Shown: positions 37,070-47,130 of the stretch, in pieces | How the letters are laid out: each line of letters opens with the position of its first letter | How positions within the stretch are numbered: position 1 is the first letter of the stretch | Assembly: GCA_963210315.1 (NCBI GenBank) | Contig: OY723251.1 | Location: 248,001-312,000 of the forward strand | Reading direction: 5' to 3' | Length of the DNA stretch: 64,000 nucleotides | DNA from: Rhynchopus euleeides | Taxonomy: Eukaryota; Euglenozoa; Diplonemea; Diplonemida; Diplonemidae | Position numbers and translations under genes: made by a program | The notes under the pieces: model-generated | Seen by the model: the letters and a program-made list of their open reading frames with translations, nothing else | What the model was told of the DNA's origin: nothing | Database searches by the model: none

Positions 37070-38302
37070 GGGTGTGATATGAGGGTTCTATCCAACAAGG
37101 AAATCAAGGCGGCACTTTCAAAGTCCTGCCAAGGACAGCGCCACGTGGGTGTGTGCTTCTGATATACCGTCACTCAAGTAATGTTGGTGGGGTAATAACC
37201 CACCAACTTCTTCCAGAACCCCCAAATCCACCAAATTAGTACCCCACCAACATATTTACCCCACCAATAAATCTACCCCACCAATTTATTACCCCAATGC
37301 GCATCGCTGACTACCGTTTTCGTGGCGAACGCCTAAGGGGCCCGGCTGATGGCTACGTTATCCAGAAAATGCATACGTCGTACGCGTGTGCGTGCGGCGC
37401 CTGCAAACGGCAGTCTATGTAGTACAAGAGACGGCCATGTCCGCACACCAAATCGGTCGTCAACCTCAGCAGCCGTCGAGCCTTCGAGTAGGTAATCGTA
37501 CCTTTTGCACTTGTGCGCGAAGGAACCGTCTGTGAAAGGCAAGAGCAAAGGCCAGGGCTCAGCCTACTGGGTGGCCTACTGTGCGCTGAGAGACCTGGAA
37601 TACCAGCCGTACGCAATTTCTGCGTACGCGTACGCAGCGCGGTTTCAGAAAGTGCGGACGGCGTACGCACATGCGTACGCGCAGTCGGGGTGGGTGGGCA
37701 GGGGGCTCCAAATCCCAGGTGCCAGAAAAAATCGCCAAGTACAACGCGCCCTGGGGTAATAATGTTGGTGGGGTAATAACCCACCAACTTTTTTCAGAGC
37801 CCCAAATCCACCAAATTAGTACCCCACCAATATATTACCCCACCAACATAACTTGAGTGACGGTATGTTATGTCATCATGTGAACCCTCCCCAGCGTGTG
37901 CCAACATCCCTGACACGCTCACGAAAAGCATGACACGGAGAAAACAGGTGCCGAAACAACCTGCCGAGCACACGGGTGGTGCCACGTTGATCCACGCAGC
38001 GATCTCCCATGACAGGAAGCCTTGTCGCCACGGCAGAGTCGCCGCAGACTGTGGGAGAGGTGTCGCCAGTCACCTTGAGGTTGCAGTGTGTCATCAGGCT
38101 AAGACCCGTGCCCTCTTCACCTCCCCTGTTAGGTTGCTCCCATATCGTTGCCTGCTTTGGGGCCTGAAGGACATAGGGGTCCAGCAGGCACTTGAGCATC
38201 GCAAGGCATGAGTGGCTGTTTCAAACTCCTGGTGCAAGCACCCGTCATGGTCTGGGGAAGCCCTCCCAGGTAGTTTAACGTCTTGCCCAGGACCAACACA
38301 AA
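37070..38302. repeat. Repeat family R1, copy 3 (split by a TA-flanked transposon)
   Basis: R1 sequence at 37070-37166 and 37864-38302. The uninterrupted target TTCTGATATATGTTATGTC is seen in R1 copies 1 and 2, so the insertion point and the TA duplication can be read directly. Confidence 0.75.
37167..37863. mobile_element. 697-bp TA-flanked inverted-repeat element
   Basis: The ends CCGTCACTCAAGTAATGTTG and CAACATAACTTGAGTGACGG are inverted. GTTGGTGGGGTAATA-type repeats fill the first and last 120 bases. It is flanked by TA on each side (37165-37166 and 37864-37865), and the empty site is known from the other R1 copies. The core has no recognisable gene. A partial copy is at 50663-51029. Confidence 0.8.
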
Positions 38303-38487
38303 AAATCACAACATTTGCCTTGTGATTTGTTGTGATCTGTTGTGATCGGGTGTACTTCATTCCTGCTGTACTTCATTGGCTGTACTTCATTGGTCTCGCA
38401 TCGTCTCTCCTGGCGGTGTGTGGCTGGTGGGGTCCCCCTCCCCCTCCTGCAGGAAGGCCATATCAGGCCCCCCCCCCCTCCCAAAGC

Positions 38488-40596
38488 ATGGCCAACAGCC
38501 GCTCCCAGCAGCTCGAGGCGCTGGTCCAACGGGCGAATGCCCTGTTGGACAACGACAGGTTGTCGGAAGGCGATGTGGGGGTCGTGCTGGCGACCCTCAG
38601 CCTCGTCCTCCGACTGCTCGAGCAGCAGCCGGGCCCGCAGCAGCGGCAGCAGTCTCAACGCCAGCAGATGCAGCAACAACTGCCGCAGCCGCAGTCACAG
38701 CAGAATCAGCAGCCAAAACCGCCGCAGCAACATCTACCGCAGAGCCAGTCGGAGGCGCAGCAGCAGCAGCAGCAGCAGCCGCCGAAGCAGCAGAAGCAGC
38801 AGCCGAAGCCGCCGCAGCAACAACAGCAGCAGGGCCAGCCGAAGCCGCAGCAGCAGAAGCAGCAGCCGAAGCCGCCGCAGCAACAACAGCAGCAGGGACA
38901 GCCGGAGCCGCAGCAGCAGAAGCAGCAGGTAAAGCAACAACAGCCGAAGCAGAAGAAGCAGCAGGAGAAGTCGACAGCTTCCTCCTGGATAGACGTGGCC
39001 CGCAAGCCACGTGCCGCCCCCCTGGTCGACGCCACGGTATGGGGCAACATCCCGCTGATGGACACGCCGGGATTCGACCAGGTCCCCGGGGGGCTGTGGG
39101 TCGCCCCATCGGGCAAGGAGGCGGAGGAGGCGGCCAGCATGTTGCTGGATGCGGCGGGCGTGCGGGCGCACCAGAAGGAGACGCACGGCTACGTACTCCT
39201 CTGCGCAGCGCCCTTCGAGGGCGGAGAACAGCTCCCCGTCTTGATGCAGGACGGGACGCAGCGCCCGCTCTACGCGATGACGCGAGGCCAGGTGACGCTC
39301 CCTCCCTGCACCAGACTATTTGCACAGCAGGCGGCGGAGGTGCCGAAGGCGACGACGGTGTTGACCTTTACGGTCGCCCATAAACACACCACGGGGGAGA
39401 TGTGGGAGTGCATCAACGGCGACCCGTTGATGGCGATGCGCAAGCTGTGCCGGCGTGCGGTGGTGTCGGCCTGTGGCAAATCCGCCAAGATGGACAACGA
39501 TCACATGTGGCGGGTGACGTCCCTTCCGGGGCGTAAAGAGATGTCGGTGCGGGTGGAGACGGGCCGTGTCAAGGCCCTGCTGGCCTCCTCAGGGGTGGAC
39601 GGGTGCTTCTGGCGCACGCTGTCCTTCGACAAGGGGGGCGAGACGTTGCCGGTTGTTCGCCTCCAGCCCACCCTGTCCAGGAGGGAGGCGTTGAGCGCGA
39701 TGAAGCGGGCGGGTGGTGCGGCACTGGGCCTTGCCTATGGCACGCGCGCGCTGTTCGTGCGTGCGGCGACGGCGGACCAGGTGGACACACTGCGGCAGGC
39801 GCTCGGGGACGCAGCAGCTCCGCAGGATCAGGGACCCCCGATGCAGCGGTATGTGGTGACTGGGGCTCGGGCCAACGAGCACCAGGCGGACGTGATGGGT
39901 GTGCTGACGGCAGCGGAGTGGGACGTGAAACTGTGCACGTCCTTCAGGCAGAAGGGCGGACGCACGTGCATCGTGGCGTCGGCGGCACCCCCGCAGTTTG
40001 TGCAGGTGAAGCGGCTGAGCGACCCGCCGCTGTGGATCAGGCCCGCAGGGAAGGAGGACAACCGGCTGACTCCGATGCAGCGGTACACTCCTCCTAAGGG
40101 TCAGCAGAAGGGCAAGCACGTCCGCCTGCCCGAACGCCCCGACATCGACCTGAAGGACGAGAAGGAGTTCCCCCCTCTGGGTGCGACAACCACCGCTGCG
40201 AACCCTGATGCGACGGCGCCTACGACGACGGCTGCCATCGATGACACGGTGGAGATGGAGGGTGGCGAGCAGGAGGCGGGCAAAAAGGCCAAGCGGAAGC
40301 GGACGGACGCCGCAGACGACGACGACGGCAACTCCCAGCAAGCGCCCTCCCTGGCATCAAAGCTGATGCACGTGGTGATGTCCGCGGTGTCACCCAGCCG
40401 CAGCCGTGACGCGCCCCCGCCTGAGCACACCCATTCCTACGACACCCTCAAGCAGCCGCGCTGTCAGGTGGTGGGTGGCTTCACCTGTGATGTCTGCGAG
40501 GAGAGCCGGAACAAGGGCCAGGTACGCCGGAAGTGCCTCACTGAGGGATGCCAGGTGCACGCCTGCGCGGTGTGCTCCGCTGATGTGCGGCAGTGA
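38488..40596 (+). CDS. LINE ORF1 protein (Gln-rich, C-terminal zinc finger)
   Basis: 702 residues from ATG 38488 (MANSRSQQLEALVQRANALL). The computed frame continues upstream only through the leader. Residues about 10-45 are helical. About 50-160 is Gln/Pro/Lys-rich and contains a 63-base unit (PKPPQQQQQQGQPKPQQQKQ) repeated in tandem. About 170-560 is a folded-looking region possibly with nucleic-acid-binding modules. An EFPPLGA motif is near 557. From residue 667 there is a C-x2-C...C...C...H-x-C-x2-C finger (CDVCEESRNKGQVRRKC, HACAVC). It likely binds LINE RNA. It ends with TGA at 40594-40596 in the same frame as ORF2. Confidence 0.75.
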   Translation: MANSRSQQLEALVQRANALLDNDRLSEGDVGVVLATLSLVLRLLEQQPGPQQRQQSQRQQMQQQLPQPQSQQNQQPKPPQQHLPQSQSEAQQQQQQQPPKQQKQQPKPPQQQQQQGQPKPQQQKQQPKPPQQQQQQGQPEPQQQKQQVKQQQPKQKKQQEKSTASSWIDVARKPRAAPLVDATVWGNIPLMDTPGFDQVPGGLWVAPSGKEAEEAASMLLDAAGVRAHQKETHGYVLLCAAPFEGGEQLPVLMQDGTQRPLYAMTRGQVTLPPCTRLFAQQAAEVPKATTVLTFTVAHKHTTGEMWECINGDPLMAMRKLCRRAVVSACGKSAKMDNDHMWRVTSLPGRKEMSVRVETGRVKALLASSGVDGCFWRTLSFDKGGETLPVVRLQPTLSRREALSAMKRAGGAALGLAYGTRALFVRAATADQVDTLRQALGDAAAPQDQGPPMQRYVVTGARANEHQADVMGVLTAAEWDVKLCTSFRQKGGRTCIVASAAPPQFVQVKRLSDPPLWIRPAGKEDNRLTPMQRYTPPKGQQKGKHVRLPERPDIDLKDEKEFPPLGATTTAANPDATAPTTTAAIDDTVEMEGGEQEAGKKAKRKRTDAADDDDGNSQQAPSLASKLMHVVMSAVSPSRSRDAPPPEHTHSYDTLKQPRCQVVGGFTCDVCEESRNKGQVRRKCLTEGCQVHACAVCSADVRQ

Positions 40597-40599
40597 CTG
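40594..40599 (+). promoter_or_regulatory. ORF1 stop in UGA-CUG readthrough-type context
   Basis: ORF1 ends CGG CAG TGA CTG CGC. ORF2 is in the same frame, and no other stop occurs in the 14 codons before its first ATG. UGA-C, and especially UGA-CUA/G, contexts are leaky. The 2A-like motif just downstream would split a readthrough product. Confidence 0.5.
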
Positions 40600-40638
40600 C
40601 GCTCCCCGCGCTCTATTGCCGACGCTGCCCGCGTAACC

Positions 40639-43600
40639 TTGCTGATGGGTGGGGACATCGAAACGAACCCTGGCCCCACCAACAACCTGGTTGTAGCGAC
40701 ACTGAATGTGACCTCACTGGACGCGCACTTCGACGTGCTTCGTGATGTGCCGGCGCACGTGGTGGGCCTGCAGGAGACTTGCAGCTCGCGGCGCCAACAA
40801 GAGGAGGTCGACTGGGTGCTGCGTAAGGGGGATGGGCGTCCGCAGGAGTGGGCCTTTCTGTGGGGTAAAGAGCGCCCCCCCAGGAGATCGAAAAACGCGC
40901 CGTCCGGCAACATCGCGTGTGGGCAACGTGGGGGTGGGGTGGCCACCATGGTGCGCCAGCCGTGTGTGTCGCGCGCCGTTCCGAACAGCGCCATCACTGC
41001 GGGGTTTGAAGATGGCAGGGTCATGCACAGCATGGTGGCGCTCGGGTCGGGGGCCACGTTCCTCCATGTCTTCGTGGTGTACGCGCACTCGGGGTGCGAC
41101 AACAAAACAGTGGCTGCCAGGGAGGCCCTCCTGAACTCTGTGTTGTTCGAGGCGCAGGCGCAGGTGGGTGGTGCTCCAGCGGTGGTACTGGGGGACCTCA
41201 ACACGGATGTTGCGCGGTCGCCGACCCTCCGCAGAGCGCTGGAGAATGAGTGGGTCGACGCAGCGGTGCTCCAGGCTACGAGGAGCGGTGGTGACCCCCC
41301 GCCGACCTACACCTCTACACGTGCCAGCTCGCGAATCGACTACGTCCTGATGAACCGAATCGCAGCGCAAAGTTTCGTGAGCTGCTCGACCTCGCTGGCT
41401 GGGGTGCCGAACCACTCGCTGGTGAGTGTCACGCTGGACTCGCTCGCCTTCGCGCAGGAGACCCTGAGGTACAAGGTGCCCCGTGCAATTCCTGCACCCC
41501 CCCGGTCACCTGACGCGGACGAGACACCCCCGGAGCCACCCGACCTTGCGCCGTTCTACGACGCGGTGAAACGGGAAGCAGTCGAGGATGCGTGGATGAT
41601 CCTTTCTGGGATGTGCGAGCGTCATCTGCTGGACGGGAGCGAGGTGGCGGCGTCAGAGGAGCGGTCATACCTCGGGAGGGGCGCAGCGCGAGAACCGCAG
41701 CGGGTACGTGTGGCGGCGCCGAGCTCCGCCACCTTGGGCACAGTCGCGACGGCGAAGGAGCTGAGGTACAGCGCGACCATCAGCCGCATGGAGCACTACG
41801 TGCGCGCTCGCTCCTGCGTAAAAAGTGGTCCGGGCGCGGTGTCGGGGCAACTTGTCCGCTGCTGGCGCAAGTGTCGCAACGTCCTACGTGAACTACCTCA
41901 GGAGTGTGGGGTGACGAGCCACCTGCTGGGCTCCGTCCCCGACGTCGCGACTGTGAAGAAGCTGCTGCATGCTGTGCGCGGACGCCTTCACGACATCAAC
42001 CGAGAGGCGTGCAAGGCGCGGAAACAGCGTTGGCGGGGGACTGTGCGCCAGATGTTCGCCTCCGACCGCAAAAGCCTTGTGACTGTCCTGAAGGGTAGCC
42101 CGGGCCAAGCCGCCGACACGGTGAAGAAGGGGAACGGTGAACTGACGGCGAAGGTGTCGGAAATGGACGCCATCCTCATGGAAGCCTGGGCGCCCATCCA
42201 CCGGATGTACACGGGCGACAGGGCGGAGCCGGAGTTTGCGCCTTTCGCACGGGAGTACGACGGGCTGTTCGAGAAGCACCCTATGCAGGTGGAAGACGTC
42301 AGCGGCTCCGACTTGCTGGAGATGCTGAAGCGGAGGAAAAAGAAGTCTGCTGCGTGTGGTGTCGACGGCTGGCGCATGGACGAGCTGCAGCGGCTGCCCC
42401 TCCCTCTCATGGACGGGTTTGCTGCCTTCTTCAACCTGGTGGAACGGACGGGGAAATGGCCGAAGGGGCTGCTCACGGCCCTGGTGTCGCTGATCCCGAA
42501 GAGCGAAGACCTCTCGCCTACGAACCTCCGGCCTATCACGGTCACCAGTGCGGTCTACCGCCTGTGGGCGTGCCGCCGTCTCATCGACATAATGAAGTGG
42601 CAGGAGACGTGGGCCCTGGACACGCAGCACGGCTTCCGCCAGGGGCATAGGTGCGAGGATGTCCTTAACGAACTGACGACTCTGATTGAGGAGACCCTCC
42701 TTGATGATTCCAAACAGCTGTACCTGCTGGCCCTGGACTTCCAGAAGTGCTTCGACCGGGTACCCCAGAAGCTCGTCTTGGAGCTGGCGGAGGCCATGGG
42801 GCTGCACCAGCGCATCCTGCGCCCCCTCAAAACGATGTACAGTGGGCTGAAGAGACGCTTCAAGCTGCCCTTAGGTGTTGGCGGGCGCTTCGAGGTGACC
42901 AACGGGATCCTGCAGGGCTGCCCTATATCGGTCATCCTGATCAACGCCCTCCTCTCGGTCATGTTTAAGGCCGTCGACGTGCGCGTGCCATCAGTGTCTT
43001 CGCAGTCCTTCGCCGACGATGGGACGCTTGTATCTCAGGAGGATGAGGCGTCGGTGCAGCAGGCTGTCGATGTCGTGGTAGGCTTCTGCAACATCACCGG
43101 CATGGCCCTCAACGTCAAGAAGACGGTGGCGATGGGGATCCCGAGGGGCTCGTCGGGTTTCAGGAGACAACACCCATACGTAGGACAGGTGCGTGTTCAG
43201 GACAACATCCTCCCGACGGAGACAGCGTCGAAGATCCTCGGTGCAAAGGCCTGCGTCTCTGACAAGGTGCAGGTGCGCCGCAACGACGCGCGACTCGAGA
43301 GCCATAAACCCCTGCTCATGCGACTTCCGACCTCTCCGCTGAGCACACGACAACGGGCGGAAATTGTGGCGTCTAATGTCATGTCGAGCACGGTGTCGGG
43401 CGGAGCGTTTGCCCCTCTGTCGAAGACGGCGACGCAGCGTCTTCGAAGCCGCCTAACAACAGGCATCCTCGGCGTCAAGCACCCCTCCCGCAGTGTAGGC
43501 GCGATGCTCACCATCCTGCACAAAGCCCACCGTGTAGATCCGGCGATAGCCAACTCTTACCGGATCCTGTGCAATCTCTTCGACACGTGTGTGCGCATCC

Positions 43601-46600
43601 CACACATGGTGGACAGGATGAACCGAATCGCTGTGCTGTACGAGGAACACCCGACCCTGTCCTCTGCTGACGCCCTCGGCCCTGTGGGCATCGCGATCTC
43701 GGTCGCCCTCCCTGCTGCTGGACTAGAGTGGGGCGACGACATCCGTGACTGTGCCATCGGGGATATGTGCCTCGCTGGTGAACCACGGTCCTCCCGGAAC
43801 CATGCGCTGCGCGACAATCTGCGGCGGCAGGGCTGGAAGGCGCTGGCGAAGCACCGTCCTTCCTTCTCGGGGATCGAAAACGGTGTGGACTACGACAGGA
43901 CGAACGCGCTCCGCCTGGAGACGAAGGACGGGAACCTCTCGCGGGCGCTGACGGTGGTGCTTGCTGGTGGTGTCTTCTTCGCGACACGATGGGGGCGCAA
44001 CGGCGCCTACGTCTCTGGTGGCAGACGTGCGACGACAGACGAGACGTCGGACTCCTCATCCCATGCCCCATCTCCCTCACCGGCTGCTGACGCGGCTATG
44101 GAAGGGGACGAAGAGGATGAAGAAGCTGAGGAAGAGGAGGAGTGCGAGTACGAAGAGGAGGAGGACGAGGAGCAGGGAGACGCCGATCTGCTCGGTTCTC
44201 AGGATTCCTTCGACTGGGATATCGTGTCCGATCCGGCGGCTGAAGAGGCAGACGTACGGGACCCCAAGCTGTGTGTACACTGCGATGGTGCGGACAGTGA
44301 CACGCCCGATCACCTTTGGTGGGCATGCAGTGCGTTTGACTCCGTCAGGTCTCAACCTCAGTACGAACCCCTGCTGCAGCTGGACCGCTCAGGGTGGCCC
44401 CCGTGCCTTGCGAGATACGGCGTGGTGCCAGAGGGATTCCAGGTAGACGAGACCTTGCTGCACACGCTGATGGGGCGCATCGTGCTGAAGCGGTGGGAGC
44501 TCGAGGCGAAGATGCGGCGCGCTGGACCCCTCGTGCACCCCTGGACGGCTGCTCTCTCCTGGCCGGCAGAGGCTTTTGACTTCGACGTATCCAGTATCCC
44601 AGAGAAGCCAGCAGCGCGGCTGTGGCCGTATAGCGCTGCGTCTCTCAGGGCGATACTTGCGTGGCTCGCAGCGCTCCAATGGACGAAGCAAGGCACGGTG
44701 TCGAACATCGAGCTCGCCCTTGACTTCGAAATCTTCACAGGGAAGGCGTTACAGCCCTCGGAGCGCTCGGCACGAACCTCCAACCCCGCGATGGCCGAGC
44801 GTGGCAACCTCCTCTGGACGATGATGGGCTGCCTGAAGAGGCTATGCGACCAGCTAAGCCTTCCTACCCCGTGGCCTGCGCGACGCGAGGACCGGGTCGG
44901 CTCCCTCTGCTCGGTAGGCGCTGGAGAGGTCTGGGGCGGGATGACACCCCGGCCCGTGTTCGCAGGTGGCGCAGAGACGATCGCGGCGTTAGAGGCGAGT
45001 GCAGAACAGGCATGTGCGGCCGCAGGCGTCGATGCAGACGGCAATATCGTGAGGTGGGGAACAAACGTGTTCCCAGACTACACTGGGATCCCCCGGACCA
45101 CGCGAGCCTCACAATGGGATGGGCCACGCCCGCCCCCGCCGCGCAGCGCTATACCCGTACCAGTGCCGCGGTCGCTCGCGAGCACGTCTCTGGGCCCCCG
45201 GAAAGTGTGCAACGCGCATTCGAAACCGAAATGCGACGAGTGCGATACTGCCAAGCGGAATTACGCACTGACGATAGCTGCGTGTTGCCGCGTCCACCAC
45301 CACCACGCGGACGGCCTGAAGGTGATGTGCTGTGAGACACACCACATGACGCGATGCGGCACCTGCGCCAATGTGAAGACATGCTGCGCGGCCGGCCACC
45401 ATGGGCGCGCCCCCAGGGTCGACCAAGTTGCGAGCACGGATGACGACAGCAGCAGCTGCGAAGACGACTCTGACAGCGAGGGAGAGGAGGGCAGCTCTGG
45501 TGCCACTGAGCATGATGGAGACGACGCTGCAGATGCGGGCTCCACCAGCGAGGAAGTCCCTCCCTCGTCTGAGATGGATAGCGACACGACGGCTGCGGCT
45601 GCGGTGAAACGCACCGCCATCGTTCTGGACGCCTCCGACGAGGACTCGATGGGGCAGGATGCCGTGAAACGCACCGCCATTTGTTTAGATCACTCTGACG
45701 AGGGCCCGTCCCTCTGGGGGGCTGGGATAGTGTGTGTGCGACAGCCAGAGTGGGACATGTGTGCGTCTCTTCTTCTTCTTTGGCCGGGCGTGATTGAGCA
45801 TTTGGCTCTTCGCTGCCCCGACGATCAGCCCAGTGAGGGCGAGTTGGGTTCTTCTGCGGAGTCATCTGCGTTGACCCCACGCGAATTCCCTGGTTTTCTT
45901 TTCTCGCCTTCCCCTCGAATGAATACCCCTGCTTCCCCTACCCCGCGTAAGATGGGTGCAGAGCACGTTACGCTTGATGCGGATGAATCGTCGGGCTCCC
46001 AGCCTGATGATGCTCGTCTCGCTCCACCAGCAGATACAGCACCGCCTCCGGCGCCCTCTCCGGCTCCGGAGCTCGTGCTGCACACAGACCTGCTGGACGG
46101 GCTACAGACCCCGCAGTCGGGCTCGCCGCCCCTCCCAGAGAGCGCCACGCAACGGAGATCTCCGAGCCCTTGCGTGGGGCGCCGCCTTCCTTTCTCTCCC
46201 TCTCTCCCCTCTGAGTCCTCGGTGCCCCGCGCGCAGAAGCGGGTAGCACCCATACAGGAGACAGGCGAATCTGCCCTGGGGCAACGCTCCTTTAACAACA
46301 GAAGAGTAGAACCTCAACCCCCCGTGTCCCCTGGTTCACCGATTTCAGCGTCAAGCCTTCGGCCTGACGAGGATAGTATCATGTCCCCATCAGAACTTGC
46401 TTCCCCCCTTCCTCTCTCGCCTGCACCTTCCCTTGTTGTGGATGACTCGCCGGGCTTTCAGCCCGTCGACACTCGGCTTAGTCCCCCATCAGACACTGTG
46501 TCACCCCCACCACCCTCTCCATGTCAGGAGCCCCTAGTGCCTTTAGACACTGCAACCCCCTCTCTTCCCGACTGGCAGGCAGAAACGCCGTCTCACCAGG

Positions 46601-47130
46601 GGGGCGACACGCTCTCCCACGAGTGCACGTCGCCGAGCCCTTACGTGGGGCGTCGACTTCCTTTCTCCCCTTCCTCCCCTTCTGAGTCCTCGGTTCCCCG
46701 CGCGCAGAAACGTGTAGCGCACATGCGGGAGGCAGACGAATCTGCCCTGGAGCGATGCTCGTTTCATAACAACAGAGCAGGTTTTCCTTCCTCCCGCACG
46801 ATCATCAGCACAGCTAGATCAGGCGTGCCTTCCCCTTTCCCACGGGCCTCACAGGCCTTGCGCTTCTTGGAGCGCAAGACACGTGCTGTCCGTCCTTCTC
46901 GTTCTCGTTTCCTCCAGAAGCAGGTGTTGCGTGCGGTTCCGAAGCGCACCCGCTGCATCCCCTCTCCCACCATCTTTCGTTCGGCGGCTATTCCGCGCTC
47001 TTTTCAACGCGTCGTCGCGAAGATTGCGCCTCAGTATCAGCAGGCGCAATCTCCGGCTTCCAGTGTGTGTGTGTCCCCCCTCCTTTACAGCGCAACGAGG
47101 AGGAGAGCGAAACCGTGTGGTGTCACGTAG
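40639..47130 (+). CDS. LINE ORF2 polyprotein: 2A-like motif, APE endonuclease, reverse transcriptase, zinc fingers
   Basis: 2163 residues from ATG 40639. A 2A-like motif (DIETNPGP) occupies residues 4-11. The APE endonuclease follows to about residue 270 (LQETCSS, VVLGDLNTD near 186, SRIDYVLMN near 233, VPNHSLVSV near 258). The RT spans about 555-830: CGVDGW, LRPITVTSAVYR, motif A ALDFQKCFD (D700), GILQGCPIS and catalytic FADD (D793, D794). An acidic Glu/Asp stretch precedes a CCHC knuckle near 1211-1230 (CVHCDGADSDTPDH). A second Cys/His-rich block lies at about 1524-1588 (CNAHSKPKCDEC, CCETHHMTRCGTC). The last 500 residues are Ser/Pro/Asp-rich and include an internal duplication (PYVGRRLPFSPS...SVPRAQKRVA twice). 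No RNase H is seen. It is longer than usual for a LINE ORF2. Confidence 0.85.
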   Translation: MLMGGDIETNPGPTNNLVVATLNVTSLDAHFDVLRDVPAHVVGLQETCSSRRQQEEVDWVLRKGDGRPQEWAFLWGKERPPRRSKNAPSGNIACGQRGGGVATMVRQPCVSRAVPNSAITAGFEDGRVMHSMVALGSGATFLHVFVVYAHSGCDNKTVAAREALLNSVLFEAQAQVGGAPAVVLGDLNTDVARSPTLRRALENEWVDAAVLQATRSGGDPPPTYTSTRASSRIDYVLMNRIAAQSFVSCSTSLAGVPNHSLVSVTLDSLAFAQETLRYKVPRAIPAPPRSPDADETPPEPPDLAPFYDAVKREAVEDAWMILSGMCERHLLDGSEVAASEERSYLGRGAAREPQRVRVAAPSSATLGTVATAKELRYSATISRMEHYVRARSCVKSGPGAVSGQLVRCWRKCRNVLRELPQECGVTSHLLGSVPDVATVKKLLHAVRGRLHDINREACKARKQRWRGTVRQMFASDRKSLVTVLKGSPGQAADTVKKGNGELTAKVSEMDAILMEAWAPIHRMYTGDRAEPEFAPFAREYDGLFEKHPMQVEDVSGSDLLEMLKRRKKKSAACGVDGWRMDELQRLPLPLMDGFAAFFNLVERTGKWPKGLLTALVSLIPKSEDLSPTNLRPITVTSAVYRLWACRRLIDIMKWQETWALDTQHGFRQGHRCEDVLNELTTLIEETLLDDSKQLYLLALDFQKCFDRVPQKLVLELAEAMGLHQRILRPLKTMYSGLKRRFKLPLGVGGRFEVTNGILQGCPISVILINALLSVMFKAVDVRVPSVSSQSFADDGTLVSQEDEASVQQAVDVVVGFCNITGMALNVKKTVAMGIPRGSSGFRRQHPYVGQVRVQDNILPTETASKILGAKACVSDKVQVRRNDARLESHKPLLMRLPTSPLSTRQRAEIVASNVMSSTVSGGAFAPLSKTATQRLRSRLTTGILGVKHPSRSVGAMLTILHKAHRVDPAIANSYRILCNLFDTCVRIPHMVDRMNRIAVLYEEHPTLSSADALGPVGIAISVALPAAGLEWGDDIRDCAIGDMCLAGEPRSSRNHALRDNLRRQGWKALAKHRPSFSGIENGVDYDRTNALRLETKDGNLSRALTVVLAGGVFFATRWGRNGAYVSGGRRATTDETSDSSSHAPSPSPAADAAMEGDEEDEEAEEEEECEYEEEEDEEQGDADLLGSQDSFDWDIVSDPAAEEADVRDPKLCVHCDGADSDTPDHLWWACSAFDSVRSQPQYEPLLQLDRSGWPPCLARYGVVPEGFQVDETLLHTLMGRIVLKRWELEAKMRRAGPLVHPWTAALSWPAEAFDFDVSSIPEKPAARLWPYSAASLRAILAWLAALQWTKQGTVSNIELALDFEIFTGKALQPSERSARTSNPAMAERGNLLWTMMGCLKRLCDQLSLPTPWPARREDRVGSLCSVGAGEVWGGMTPRPVFAGGAETIAALEASAEQACAAAGVDADGNIVRWGTNVFPDYTGIPRTTRASQWDGPRPPPPRSAIPVPVPRSLASTSLGPRKVCNAHSKPKCDECDTAKRNYALTIAACCRVHHHHADGLKVMCCETHHMTRCGTCANVKTCCAAGHHGRAPRVDQVASTDDDSSSCEDDSDSEGEEGSSGATEHDGDDAADAGSTSEEVPPSSEMDSDTTAAAAVKRTAIVLDASDEDSMGQDAVKRTAICLDHSDEGPSLWGAGIVCVRQPEWDMCASLLLLWPGVIEHLALRCPDDQPSEGELGSSAESSALTPREFPGFLFSPSPRMNTPASPTPRKMGAEHVTLDADESSGSQPDDARLAPPADTAPPPAPSPAPELVLHTDLLDGLQTPQSGSPPLPESATQRRSPSPCVGRRLPFSPSLPSESSVPRAQKRVAPIQETGESALGQRSFNNRRVEPQPPVSPGSPISASSLRPDEDSIMSPSELASPLPLSPAPSLVVDDSPGFQPVDTRLSPPSDTVSPPPPSPCQEPLVPLDTATPSLPDWQAETPSHQGGDTLSHECTSPSPYVGRRLPFSPSSPSESSVPRAQKRVAHMREADESALERCSFHNNRAGFPSSRTIISTARSGVPSPFPRASQALRFLERKTRAVRPSRSRFLQKQVLRAVPKRTRCIPSPTIFRSAAIPRSFQRVVAKIAPQYQQAQSPASSVCVSPLLYSATRRRAKPCGVT
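40648..40671 (+). other. 2A-like ribosome-skipping motif DIETNPGP
   Basis: The codons spell D-I-E-T-N-P-G-P, an exact match to the D-(V/I)-E-x-N-P-G-P consensus, preceded in frame by RVTLLMGG. Peptide-bond skipping between G and P would release ORF2 starting with Pro. Such motifs are known at the N-terminus of some non-LTR retrotransposon proteins, for example in trypanosomes and sea urchin. Confidence 0.8.

Noticed and set aside
38597..39383. Alternative Ala-rich frames over the LINE ORF1 Gln repeat
   Set aside because: Shift products of CAG/CCG repeats. The Gln-rich frame is the one that continues into the zinc finger.
40639..47130. RNase H domain in LINE ORF2
   Set aside because: No D-E-D-D set could be found after the RT; the acidic stretches are low-complexity.
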